Positions 46,247 through 57,024 of a stretch of DNA of 64,000 nucleotides are shown here, one piece after another. This DNA comes from Gigaspora rosea. Lineage: Eukaryota > Glomeromycota > Glomeromycetes > Diversisporales > Gigasporaceae. The notes under the pieces are model-generated. The model did not search any database and was not told where the DNA came from. It was given only the letters and a program-made list of their open reading frames with translations. The DNA lies in assembly GCA_003550325.1 (NCBI GenBank), contig QKWP01000421.1, positions 257,205-321,204 of the forward strand, written 5' to 3'. Numbering within the stretch: the first letter of the stretch is position 1; each line of letters begins with the position of its first letter. The translations under genes were made by a program, and so were the position numbers.

Positions 46247-49200
46247 TTATTTTGGGGATTTCTCTCCCAAATTGAAATGTAACTGCCGGAGTTCTTTTTT
46301 GAGCTGGAACTCAGCTTGCCGTATGGCTCTGGTTCTAGATATTATCTCTTCGGCCCATTTAGCTTTTGCGGATAAGCACCATATTGTGTATATTACCTGA
46401 ATATGAAGCCACTGTGCCGCTTGCTGTTTCGTTTTCTCGTTTACGTTACTGGCTTCAAGTGCTTCTTGGGGGTGGATGGAGAGGACGTACCCGCTGTACT
46501 TTCTATCATCTTGTAGGCAACTTGCCATATTTCTTTACTCAAGTCACATTCGATTACGAAATGCTCGATGGTTTGTCTGGCGTCGACACACAATATGCAA
46601 TCGCCCCTGTATTCTGAGTCAAGGTGTCGTGTTTGGTACTCGAGAGGTAAGGCCCCATGGTACATCCGCTAGCAAATATCCAGTTTTTTGTTAATGTGCT
46701 CTTTTGTTTTTAGCCAACTAAAATTGTCCGGTTGGCTATTATCTGAAGTTACGCTGATTCCACATCTTATTGCATTTAATCGCCGCACTATCCATTTGAC
46801 TGTCATCTCCTGACGTTTGTTTTGCCAATTGTCAGCACTTCCAGTGCCCACGGCCAGTTGCTCATCGATGAGATATCCCCGCCTAATTTATTCCAAGTGT
46901 GTATGTGTCCCCTCCATTCTTTCGGCCAGGCCTTCTTACTGATTGGGGTTGACTTTAGCGCTTGTAAAACACTGAGATTCCTTTTGGACCTAATCTCCCC
47001 TGAAATTACATTTCTTTCGTGACAGGCCCAAGTGGCGCTACTTGTGCACAAACGCTTTCAAATCATTATGAGTTGTGCATTTAACATGTTCTGGATGACC
47101 AGAGCACCCAATCCACCTTTGTCAGTGTTCTTTTGGAATGTGGCATATTTAGGGAGAAACTTGGATTTGTGTTTTATCCAGTTTGAGATGAGGTTGTTAA
47201 TCGCAGATATATGTTTTCTTTTAGGGGGAAGAATGTAGGCGGTGTACCACATTCTAGAAAGAACCAGGGACTTGGCCAACATTATCTTTCCTTTAAATGA
47301 GAGATTCCTCGTGTTTAATTTTTCAATTTGAGCCTTTATTTTGTTAATAATTTCCTCCCAAAATCCTTTCTTTGGAGAGTCATCTCTCAAAACTTCAAAG
47401 CCTAGGATTTTGAAGGAGGTTTGTTCGGGGACCTTCTCATAAAGTTCTTCCCCAGGTAAGTTTACAGCTTCCGCAGAGGGCATAAGAGGAACTAGTTTGG
47501 TTTTTTTCTTGTTTATTCTGACATTTGAAGCTTTCTCGTAGTCCTCAAGCATTTTAATGGAAGTTTCCCAGTCTGAATGAGAACCGATTCCCAGGGAGAG
47601 GTTATCGGTGTAAGCTGTAAGTTTAAATGAACAATTTGGTCCCAAGGGTATACCCCTGATCTTCTTGTCTATCTGCAAGGGAGAGAGAAGATCCCCTTGT
47701 CTCACCCCCGCCCCACTATGAACAGAGAAGATATAGAGCCCCTCCAATGATGTGGGCCATTTGGTTTTTAAAGAGGCCTTTTATCAGTTCTATAATTCTC
47801 TTGTCAAATTTTATCTTCTCCATTATGAGGGCCAAAAAATCATGATTGACTCTGTCGAAAGCTTTAGCCTGGTCGATCAGTAGAATCCAATACTGAATGG
47901 TTGAGTCACGTGACTCTTGTAGTGTGGTCATTATATCCATGGCGGTGTCGACTATAAACCTGCCCTTAATAAAACCCTGTTGGTGTTCCGGTATAACTGC
48001 CCTACATATTTCATTCATTCTATCTGCGAGAATTTTTATAAAGATTTTAGCGTCTCCGTTGACCATTGAGATGGGACGCCAATTTTTCACAAGCGATAGA
48101 TCCTCCCCCTTTTTTGGTATTAGCGTAATTAGGCTCTTGTGCCAGAATATTGGCATGAAATCTCCTTCTAGGACCTTGTTGAAAACCTTCACTAAGACTG
48201 GGGTTATTGTTTCATTTGTGAGCTTGTAGAACTCATAGGTGAGCCCGTCTGTTCTGGGAGATTTGTTATTAGGAAGAGAACAAATAGCCTGTGAAACTTC
48301 CTCTGCAGTTATGGGTTTATGCATATCATTGTTCATTGCATCTGTGATCGCAGGGAGATCCTTTACAAACTTTTCTGCTTCCGATCTATCCATAGGCTCT
48401 GGAGTGTAGATTTGTGTAAAGAATTGTTGTATATGCTGCAGGACATCTATGTTTTCTGAATTTCCGTTGTTAGGAACATTGACCTCATCTAGTTTGTTTT
48501 GGTTTTGTCTCGACTTGTATCTTGCAAAAAAATACTTTGTTGACTTTTCACTTTTTCGATCCATCTGGCCTTGGACCTGAGAAGCCATTTGACTGTAAGA
48601 TCAGAGTTTTTTTTTCTCAATGAGATTCGTCAAGTTTGTTATTTGTTCATCTAAGTATGTCCATTTTGAATTTTTGAACCTGGCTATTTTTAAGTGCGTC
48701 AACTTTTTGTGGAGTCCTTCTAGCTTTGTCTCTGTGGACTTTGGTTTGCGGAAGGCTCTGATTATTGACTGAATGTTAAGTTTGCAACCGTCCCAATCTT
48801 GTATGGATCCAGGGTCCTCGATTTCCTCTATGACTTCTTGACTCAATCTGACATTTCGGAAGCAATTTTTGTCGAACCGCCACTGCACACTGTGTCTCTT
48901 AATTGGACCGAAGGAAAGTGAAACTCTACTAATAGGTGGTCAGAGTTGCCAAAGCGAGTTTTAACGCCAGAAATATTATGTCCGAAGTTTCTATCTATGA
49001 AAATGTAGTCTATGCAGGTTCCAATTTTGCCGTTGTTTCTGGTGTTTTGAGAATAAGTCAGAAATGGGTCTTCTTCTGAAAAATCATTTGCGTTGTGAAA
49101 ATTTTCCATCTTTTTTTGTAAAGTCTTTCTAGTGGGGTCGTGCTGTTGTGGAGCTTGGCTGATTCTATTTTTGTCAGGGAGATGTTGGTATTGAAGTCAC

Positions 49201-49609
49201 CTCCAACGATTTCTATTAATTCTTCCTCTCTTGGTGGTGACCAATCCTCAAAGAATTTGATTCTATTTTCTGGGCACGGAGGTGCATACACATTTGTTAT
49301 CCTAAATGTCCTCCCCTGGTAATGTATCTTAACCGTTATCACTCTGTCATCATGAGAAATTTGAGAATCTATAAATTCAATTTTTTTGTTTTCTGCTAAA
49401 ATGGCAGTCTTACTAAACCAAATGGATGTATATTGCCATTGCTGACTTAAAAAGTCTCTAAGCTTTACGTCTTTCAAATTCATTTCTTGTAACATGATAA
49501 TGTCTAAATTATATGATTTTAGGAGAATAAATGTATTTTGTCTCTTATTTGCATTAATTAGTCCTTTTACGTTGCGCGTAGCAACTTTTATTCTTTGATT
49601 AACAGACAT
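46247..49609 (-). pseudogene. LINE E ORF2 (APE endonuclease, RT, knuckle), broken
   Basis: The endonuclease starts at 49609 (RIKVATRNVKGLIN, IIMLQEMNL, VGGDFNTNIS). CIDYIFIDRNFGH and GNSDHLLVEF follow (48843-49109), then the linker (48601-48888). The RT at 47716-48588 has SLITLIPKKGED, WRPISMVNGD and IDQAKAFDRVNH. The piece at 47058-47747 lacks about ten residues after GDLLSP, and its catalytic box reads YTDN instead of YADD. The C-terminal knuckle region (CILCVDARQTIEHFVIEC) is at 46441-46665. Both the RT active site and the frames are lost. Confidence 0.85.
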
Positions 49610-49639
49610 ATGTACGTAAAAGGTATGAACCCTTTTGGG

Positions 49640-51330
49640 TCAGATATGGTTCGGGAGAACCCGTCCTCTTATATCGCTATAGGAGGACATTCTTACTTGG
49701 AATTGCTTCGTTGTACCGTTGATTACACTTCTTATGGAAGTCGGATGTTTGTAGGTGACTATGGTGAAGCCATCATTTTCAGGTGGGTTAGTGTTAATTG
49801 TAGCCTTCGCTGATGGTTCCGATAATGTGGTTATTTGTGTTAAGGAGCCCGAGTTGTTCTGGGGGTCAGTGTATGCTCCGGCTAATTCGTCGCATGGTGG
49901 TTCCTTGGTTTGGGCCAGATCACCTGCGCCCCTAAAAAAGGCTGCACCGACCGTGGAACTGCCTTCTCTGGTGTTATCTGGTTTTTTCCCCACCTGCGGT
50001 GATATCTGTCCTGCTGTTTCCTTTTTCAGCAAAACACCATCTGTGATGGTCTTTGCTGCTTCCTCCATTGTTACCTTGTTTTCCAAAGAAGGTGTCAGGC
50101 TTGTGGTGTTTTCATTCTGGGAAGGAGTTATTAAAAGCTCTGTGTCCATTTCCTCTACTGGGCTATTGTTCACATTTCCCAGGTCCTTATTCATGCATGC
50201 ATTTTGTCTAGATTCAATAGATTCCCTAAATTGGGTGTAGTCTTTTTTTATGTAACCTTCCTTTTTGCAAAAGTAGCAGACTTTTCGGGCAGGTTTCCAT
50301 TCAGTAGAAACCTTATTTTTCCAAACGTGGGTGAATCGTGGTAGGTGCTTTTCTAGGTCCGGTCATCGGTGGTTTCAAAGATGACCACCCATTGATCTGT
50401 CAGGTAGGGAGTGCCTTCGATCATGAGAGGTTTGATGCCGGCAATTTTCCCGAAATTTTCGAAGGCCACCAGTAGAGCCTCTGAGACCTCACTTTTGTTA
50501 CCTAAGGGTACATTGCGGCATCTAACCAGTAGAAAGGATTTTCTGCCATCGGTCGGAATGTATCCATAGTAAGTCTTGTTAAATATAATGATGCCCTCGG
50601 CAGCATACTGTTTTTGTTTTTCATCGTTGATAAAGGTGATTTCTAAGTGTGTACAGACCCTTTAGTGAAGTGCTAACCTGATTAAACATGGAAGACATAA
50701 TCTCGTTGAATGAACCTAGCATTCCTTGAATATCAATTATTAGCGCATTATCATTATTTGTTCTAATATTTTGTCTTGGGGAAAAAGTCGAATAGGTCGA
50801 TTGACCTCTTTTCAGCTTGGGAAAAAATGAAGTCCATTTTCTGTCGGAACTTATTGAGGAAGGTTCCTTCCCCTTTTCTGGTTTACGTTCAGAGATATCT
50901 TGTTTTGGTTTTGGTTCTAGGCCTAAATCCTCGTCCAAAAGTGAGCATTCTTCTATGAATTTCTTTTGTTCTAGCTCAAGTCTTCAGCTACCACCTCAGT
51001 CGGCGCAGCATTAGAAGGACCCGGAACAGGTTGTTCGATCTCTGTAGACATTTGTGTGTCCATGGACCATGGAAAGTAGTTTGCACGTTCGTAATGTCTT
51101 TGAGAGCACTGAATTCTTGTTCGGTTTTGTTGTACCAGGAAGGTTCCTGAGTCTCTTGTGGGAAGGTACCCGTTTTTTGCTGTAGCCTGTTGCGATAGGA
51201 CTTGTATTTTCTTAGCTGTATTCGTTGATTTGTTTACTTTGTTTTTTTTGTTGTTGTTGTTTTTATTTTCTTTTTCCACTTTACGTCGTTTTGGCGCCAT
51301 TTTTTCTGAGAATATAGCGTCGTCAAACAT
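49640..51330 (-). pseudogene. LINE E ORF1 (CCHC protein), broken
   Basis: Basic Asn/Lys-rich N-terminus at 51330 (MAPKRRKVEKEN). Then GQSTYSTFSPRQNIR and NALIIDIQGML (50621-50938), the NVPLG domain near 50500, and a degenerate knuckle near 50260 (CYFCKKEG-YIKKDY), in which the His and the last Cys are replaced by Tyr. The tail at 49640-50194 ends in DGFTIVTYKHPTS. ORF2 follows after about 30 bases. Confidence 0.8.
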
Positions 51331-51485
51331 ACTGCAGTCTCTTTTCTTACTTCTGAGGGGACTAGCCCCGTTTATTCTTGTTTCTGTGGCCTTGCTTGTT
51401 CTTCTAGTCGTATGTATTTTAATATACTGAAATTACTCTGCTCCAAACTAACGTGTACTGGAGAAAGTACGTGTAGATCTTTTTT

Positions 51486-52778
51486 ATTTTTTTTTTATAT
51501 ATATATTTTTTTTAATTTAAATTTTTTATTTTTTTAAAACAATTAAAAAAAAAATTTAACGATTAAAAAAAAAAAATAAAATAAAATATTATTTATTTAT
51601 TTATTTAGTCTTTATATTTGTTATTTTTTTTTTAATCGATTTAATTTTTTTATTTAATTTTAAATAATTCGGTAAATTTAGCCACGAAATAGCCGATTTA
51701 CATAGACAAATAAATAGCATTGTCGGTCGGATAAATAATTTAGAGATATAATTTCATTTATTTTATTTATTTATTTAAATATTTATTTATATTATTTTTT
51801 TATTTTTAGAAAAATAATTATCGGACCAAGATTGGAAGAATTACGACGAATAAAAGATCTTATTTTATTGAATCATTTCATCGCAGACTAAATAAACACA
51901 CGAGAGGACAATCTAACCAAATAATACCAACTAACTTACCCTAACCTACCAACTAACCAATTTACTCTAACCCTACAAGAAGCAACGATACCTCCAATCA
52001 CAACGAAATGGCCACCACAAACGCAACACGAATAATGGCAGCACCATTTATAACTACGCATGAAATGACGACTACAGAAAGAAGTGGAAAAGTTAAATAT
52101 GTAACAAATAAAAAAAACCAGAAGCAAATCAAGCGACGAAATCTACCCCAAATAACACATCACCAACATAATTGCAGCGGCACGAAACTGAAACCAACGA
52201 TTATAGAAAAAAGGTGGAGGAACAACAAAATTCATTCCAAGACCACAATGGCAGCACGAAACCGAAATCAACAAAGGTGGAAAGTAGAGATTCGACAACA
52301 AAAAATAACACCAGCGAAACTCTACCCAAAGGCAACTCACCTATAACGGTGACACGGCACCTATTACGACTCCACCAAAGGCAACTCAATTATAGTGGCG
52401 ACACGGCACCTATTACGATTCCAGTAACGACAACTCCATTGATGATGACTCCAGTAACAATGACTCCATTGACGATGACTCCATTGACAACGACTCCATT
52501 AATGACGACTCCATTAACGACAACTCCATTAACGATGACTCCATTAACGACGCTCCATTAACGATGACTCCAACTACGGCGATTAACCGTTATCTAAAAA
52601 AAAAAGACGCCCAAAAAAATTGGCCAAATATAACAAAAAAATAAAAATAAAAAAAGATTATCTGAGTACACGAACACGATCATCACTAATATAGACTAGT
52701 GTGATGATCATCCGGAGTAGGGTCGGCGAGTCAGCGTCCACGTGACTCAGAAAATCTCACCTACATCCTGTATCTGTC
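51486..52778 (-). other. Right flank of the Mutator-like element with a 15-bp minisatellite
   Basis: 51486-51830 is A/T-run DNA. From 51830 to 52420 the sequence is richer, with repeats such as GACACGGCACCTATTACGA (52349 and 52400). 52429-52570 is a tandem array of about nine ACGAYGACTCCATTA units, which produces a TTPL-repeat ORF (52172-52561) that I do not accept as a gene. A dyad (CACTAATATAGACTAGTG) lies at about 52685. The terminal inverted repeat ends at 52778. Confidence 0.6.
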
Positions 52779-53952
52779 CGCACTATCCATTTGACTGTCA
52801 TCTCCTGACCGTTTGTTTTGCCCACGGCCGGTTGCTTGTCGATGAGATATCCCCGCCTAATTTAATCCAAGTGTGTATGTGTCCCCTCCATTCTTTCGGC
52901 CAGGCCTTCTTACTGATTGGGTTTGACTTTAGTGCTTGTATAACACTGAGATTCCTCTTGGACCTAATCTCCCCTAAGATTACGTTTTTTTCGTGACAGG
53001 CCCAAGTGGCGCTGCTTGTGCACAAACGCTTCCAAATCATTATGAGTCATGCATTTAACATGTTCTGGATGACCAGAGCACCCAATCTGCCTTCGTCAGT
53101 CTTCTTTTGGAATGTGGCATATTTGGGGAGAAACTTGGATTTGTGTTTTATCCAGTTTGAGATGAGGTCATTAATCACGGATATGTGTTTTCTTTTAGGG
53201 GGAAGAATGTAGGCGGCGTACCACATTCTAGAAAGAACCAGGGATTTGGCCAACATTATCTTCCCTTAAATGAGAGATTCCTTGCGTTTAATTTTTCTAT
53301 CTGAGCCTTTATTTTGTTAATAATTTCCTCCCAAAGTCCTTTCTTTGGAGAGCCATCTCTCAAAACTTCAAAGCCTAGGATTTTGAAGGAGGTATGTTCC
53401 GGGACCTTCTCATAAAGTTCTTCCTCTGGTAAGTTTACCATTTCTGCAGAGTGTGTAGGTGGGACTAATTTGGTTTTTTTCTTGTTTATTCTGGCATTTG
53501 AAGCTTTCTTGTAGTCTTCGAGCATTTTAATGGAGGTCTCCCAGTCTGAACAAGAACCGATTCCCAGGGAGAGGTCATCGGCGTAGGCTGTAAGTTTGAA
53601 AGAACAATTTGGTCCCAAGGGTATGCCCCTGATCTTCTTATCTATCTGCAGAAGAAGCGGTTCAAATGCAAGTATGTAGAGCAGGGGAGAGAGAGGATCC
53701 CCTTGTCTCACCCCCACCCACTAAGAACAGAGAAGATATAGAACCCCCTCCAATGATGTGGGCCATTTGGTTTTTAAAGAGGCCTTTTATTAATTCTATA
53801 ATTCTCTTGTCAAATTTCATCTTCTCCATTATGAGGGCCAAAAAGTCATGATTAACTCTGTTGAAAGCTTTAGCCTGGTTGATCAGTAGAATCCAATGCT
53901 GAATGGTTGAGTCACGTGACTTTCGTAGGGTGGTCATTATATCCATGGCTAT
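52779..53952 (-). mobile_element. LINE G/F, 5' part (RT fragment)
   Basis: Continuation of the LINE whose 3' part is at 36601-37205. It encodes RT from MDIMTTLRKSRD (53940) through the INQAKAFNRVNH box, GVRQGDPLSPLLYILAFEPLL and an intact AYADDLSLGIG box (53256-53717) to the thumb region (52798-53256). Frameshifts occur near 53256 and 53700. It stops at 53952, where a TA-flanked element begins; the remaining 5' part is not in the window. Confidence 0.8.
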
Positions 53953-54086
53953 ACATGAGGACGAAAGCATTTCGGGTTCTAAAACCCGAAATTAAAATTT
54001 GAAGACGAAATTGTTTTTGACCTATTTTACTTGAAAGATGATACTTTTTTTGAATAAACGAAATTATAAGAAACATACTATATAAA
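53953..54086. mobile_element. Left part of an AACGAAATT-type TA element, cut by LINE H
   Basis: It starts next to TA with ACATGAGGACGAAAG and shares TTCGGGTTCTAAAACCCGAAAT and CCTATTTTACTTGAAAG with the complete copy at 23488-23722. It breaks at the poly(A) of LINE H; the other end is not in the window. Confidence 0.65.
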
Positions 54087-54283
54087 TTTTTTTTTTTTAA
54101 AACGCGAAATGGCGTACTTTATTCAGACTATAAAAGCTAACTATTTACAATTAGGAGAGAATTATATAACTATATTTAAAAACTGAGTTAACTTTTCTTT
54201 TGATTTGCTCTTATGGGTCTTGTTTAAGACCGTAAGACCTTTCCTAAGCCTAGCTTTGGCTACCCTTTTCACAACTTCTTCTC

Positions 54284-56389
54284 TCATATTGTTATTTCTC
54301 TACTGAGCTTGGTGTACCAATACCATATCTCGTACACAATATTAATATGCAGCCATATTGCTGCTCTTCTTATTCCACCATTTTGTATTTTCTGAGCAGT
54401 GAAGATCTCTTCCATATTTTGTGGGATCGAGTATAGTGACGAATTCTTCAAAAAGGAGTAACCGATCCTCCAAATTGTTTGACTGATATTACATTTCAAT
54501 GCAAAATGATCTGGTGTTTGTTTTTCCTCTGGGCAGCTTGGGCAGCTTCCATCTATATCTTTATCTATGTGCATAAGTCGGTAGCCTAACAGAAGTGCTT
54601 TATTCTGCAACCGCCAAAAAATATCTTTCTTTTTATTCAGTATTTCCTTACTTTCCATCCAAACATAGTGGTTTAGAGGATTGTCTTGTAAGGCTATTGG
54701 AGTTTGTGCTGCTGTAGGCTTGATTGAGTACTGTCTTAGAAATTCGGTTGCTTTCTTGACCGTGAATTGATCCCCTAGTTGACCACATATCTTTAATTGT
54801 GTAATTTCCCATGGCCAGTTATTAGAGGATTCTATTGTGCCCTTAAGTCATTTCCAGGCTGTTAGGTAAGGTTGCCAAGCATCCGGCCACCCTTTAAGCC
54901 TAGTTGGAAGTGTTGTTAAAGCTGTTACAATCGAGATTTTCCTCTTATCTTGTATTCTTTGTGAAATTAGTGTTCATTCAACTTTGGCCCAAAAGTTATT
55001 AGCTGTCAAAAGCTTTATCCAAATTGAACAAAGCCTAGTGTCAAGTGTATCTTTAAGAACAGGGGCATTTAACCCTCCCCTGTTGTAATCCAGCTGAAAA
55101 GCTGAGTAACGTGGAAGTAACTTGGATTTGTTCTTAATCCAATTGGAGATCAGAACATTAATTTTGTCGAGTTGTTTTCTTTTAGGTGGGAGCAAGTATG
55201 CTAGATACCAAATTTTAAAAATAAGAAGGGCCTTTGTAAGTAGAATTTTCCCTTTAAATGACAAATTTTTACCGGAGATTTTATCAATTTTTTGTTTGAT
55301 GTTTTGGGTTAAGTTTTCCCACAATTGTTTTTTAGGAGTGCCCCTAGAGTCAATCTCATAGCCCAAAATCCTGAGCGAGGCACCATCCTCAGCTATTTTA
55401 AAGAGATTTTGGTCTAGCAAAGTTGTTGCTTTGGCCATGTTGGTAAGTGGTACCAAAATTGATTTTTTTGATTGATCTTTGCATTAGAGGCTAGTTCATA
55501 TTTTTGAAGAAGTACCACAAGCTTTTCCCAGTCTAATAGGGATCCAATTCCTACTGTCAAGTCATCAGCATATGCCATAACTTTAAAGGATTGTCCTGCT
55601 GCCTTTATTCCATTTAGTTCTTCTTGAATTTTAAGGATGAGTGGGTTCAGTGCTAAAATATACAGAAGAGGTGAAAGTGGGTCCCCTTGTCGAACCCCTC
55701 TTTCTACTCTTATTGGTTCAGAAATGAGGTTGGAATCTGCAATATGTGCTGTCTGGAGCTTAAAAAGATTTTTAATAATATTAATGAACATGGTATCAAA
55801 TCCCATTTTCTCAAGTACCAGCAGGATGAAGTCATGACTTATTCGGTCAAAGGCTTTCTGCTGATCATGCAGCAACAACCAGTGGCTAGCTGATTGATCT
55901 ACTTAATTCCTCATTGTAGTAATAATGTCTAATGCAGCATCCGTGATTAATCTTCCTTTTATAAATGCTTGTTGTGATTATACATGCTGGCAAAACCCGG
56001 ACAAATTCCAAATAATAAAAAAACAATTGCTATTTATAAAAGATTAAATCAAATAAATAATCTTAATATTTTGTAAATATATTATTTATAACTATAAGAA
56101 TATATATGATTTGTTTAAATAAAGATTATTAATAAAGTTTTTGAGATATTAGTTATACTAGAATTTGGGATTTGGGATTTGGGATGACGGACAAATCCCA
56201 AACTATAGTAAGTCGGGATTTTGCCAACATGTATAGTTGTAATGGTCTGATAATCGATTCACAAATTGTATTAACCCTATTGGCCAGGATCTTCATAAAA
56301 ATTTTAACATCGCAATTTGTAAGAGATATTGGTCGCCAGTTGTCTATATTTTCAAGATTGTCTGACTTTTTTGGAATCAGGGTAATAAT
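54284..56389 (-). pseudogene. LINE H ORF2, 3' part (RT and knuckle), broken
   Basis: From 56389 leftward: TLIPKKS and NWRPIS-like motifs, QQAFIKGR (near 55960, beside the TA element), LHDQQKAFDRISHDF, GVRQGDPLSPLLYILAL and an intact MAYADDLTVGIG box (55414-55878). The thumb-like region at 54974-55456 follows, and the C-terminal knuckle CPSCPEEKQTPDHFALKC at 54284-54658. The active-site box is intact, but frameshifts and an extra insertion break the frame. Confidence 0.85.
55983..56231. mobile_element. TA-flanked MITE with CATGYTGGCAAAA ends in LINE H
   Basis: 249 bp with inverted ends CATGCTGGCAAAACCCGG and, reversed, CATGTTGGCAAAATCCCG, with TA on both sides (55981-55982, 56232-56233). A GGGATTT triplet repeat lies near its right end. 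It interrupts the RT just before QQAFI. Confidence 0.7.
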
Positions 56390-56594
56390 AGGACCCCGAA
56401 CAATATATATAGAGGTTACATTGAAATTTTGGCTAAAAAGGTTACTTTTTTACAAAAATGTTATATTTGAAAAGTGGATATTGGTCAAAAGGTTACATTT
56501 AAAAGTGGATAAAAGCTTTTGATGTTATATTATTAAAAGTGGATAAAATTAATAAGGTTTAAATAGCCTATGTTTAAAATTTGGATAAAGAAAA

Positions 56595-56765
56595 AACTTT
56601 TTTAAAAAATCTTTTTTGAAAAAAAATTTTTTTTAGTAAAAATTTTTTTTGAAAAAAATTTTTTTTTGAGAAAAATTTTTTTTTGGAAAAAATTTTTGTT
56701 TGAAAAAAATTTTTTTTAAAATTTTTTTTTGAAAAAAATTTTTTTTTTTGAGAAAAATTTTTAAA
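56595..56765. repeat. A/T-run tandem repeat (GAAAAAAATTTTTTTT)
   Basis: About eight alternations of seven or more A with seven or more T, separated by single G. The ORF at 56574-56789 (Lys/Phe only) is a by-product of this repeat. Confidence 0.8.
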
Positions 56766-56822
56766 AAAAGTATTGTAAAATATACTCAATCTAAATCACA
56801 TTCGCCACTATAGTTTCCCCGA

Positions 56823-56944
56823 TAAATAGATTACACTCTCTCCTGAACACGACAGGTGGAGGGAGTAAACTGAAAAATACGAAATAACTCTACAACACGA
56901 AGAAGAAAAGGACACAGTAAACAAAGGTAGAGGGGCCTGGCCCC
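56823..56944 (+). promoter_or_regulatory. LINE I 5' UTR with two hairpins
   Basis: The first hairpin pairs CTCTCTCC with GGAGGGAG around 56835-56862. The second is the compact GGGGCCTGGCCCC at 56932-56944, about 80 bases before ORF1. Equivalent hairpins with different but still complementary bases occur at the same positions in LINEs A, B, C and E. It may be an internal promoter, a self-cleaving or translation element, or an RNP signal; the sequence alone does not decide. Confidence 0.55.
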
Positions 56945-57024
56945 AGCTAGTCAGAAAACGGAAGCTCGAAGAACCTATACTCTTAGAAAACTTACAAAAC
57001 ACAAAACACAAAAAAAACAAAACG

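Larger units (their letters stand above)
46162..51485 (-). mobile_element. LINE E, full-length, inside the Mutator-like element
   Basis: T-run at 46162-46169, 3' stem-loop GCGC/GCGC (46194-46206) and AATAAA next to it. The 5' end near 51485 (AGATCTACACGTAC) has a TCTCC/GGAG hairpin and GGGGCTAGTCCCC at 51357-51369. The flanks are both T-rich, so no target duplication can be read. It is the same subfamily as LINE G/F, with ORF2 nearly identical over the region shared with 52788-53951. Confidence 0.85.
37206..52778 (-). mobile_element. Autonomous-type Mutator-like element, 15.6 kb with nested insertions
   Basis: The ends are inverted over about 45 bp: AGAATGTAGGTGAGATTTT-TTGGGTCACGTGAC on the left and AGGATGTAGGTGAGATTTT-CTGAGTCACGTGG (reversed) on the right. 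9-bp flanks CACACTATC and CGCACTATC (one mismatch) interrupt one LINE, whose ORF2 rejoins as MTVKWIV-RLNAIRC. It contains a MULE transposase gene on the minus strand (39335-45893). Nested inside are hAT-like elements (37657-38079, 39493-42302), an intronic MITE, a TTAA element and LINE E. Without these, the element would be about 6.5 kb. Confidence 0.8.

Noticed and set aside
52172..52561. TTPL-repeat ORF
   Set aside because: Direct product of the 15-bp ACGAYGACTCCATTA array; no signal peptide or domain to support a cell-wall protein.
56574..56789. 71-codon Lys/Phe ORF
   Set aside because: Arises from alternating A and T runs.
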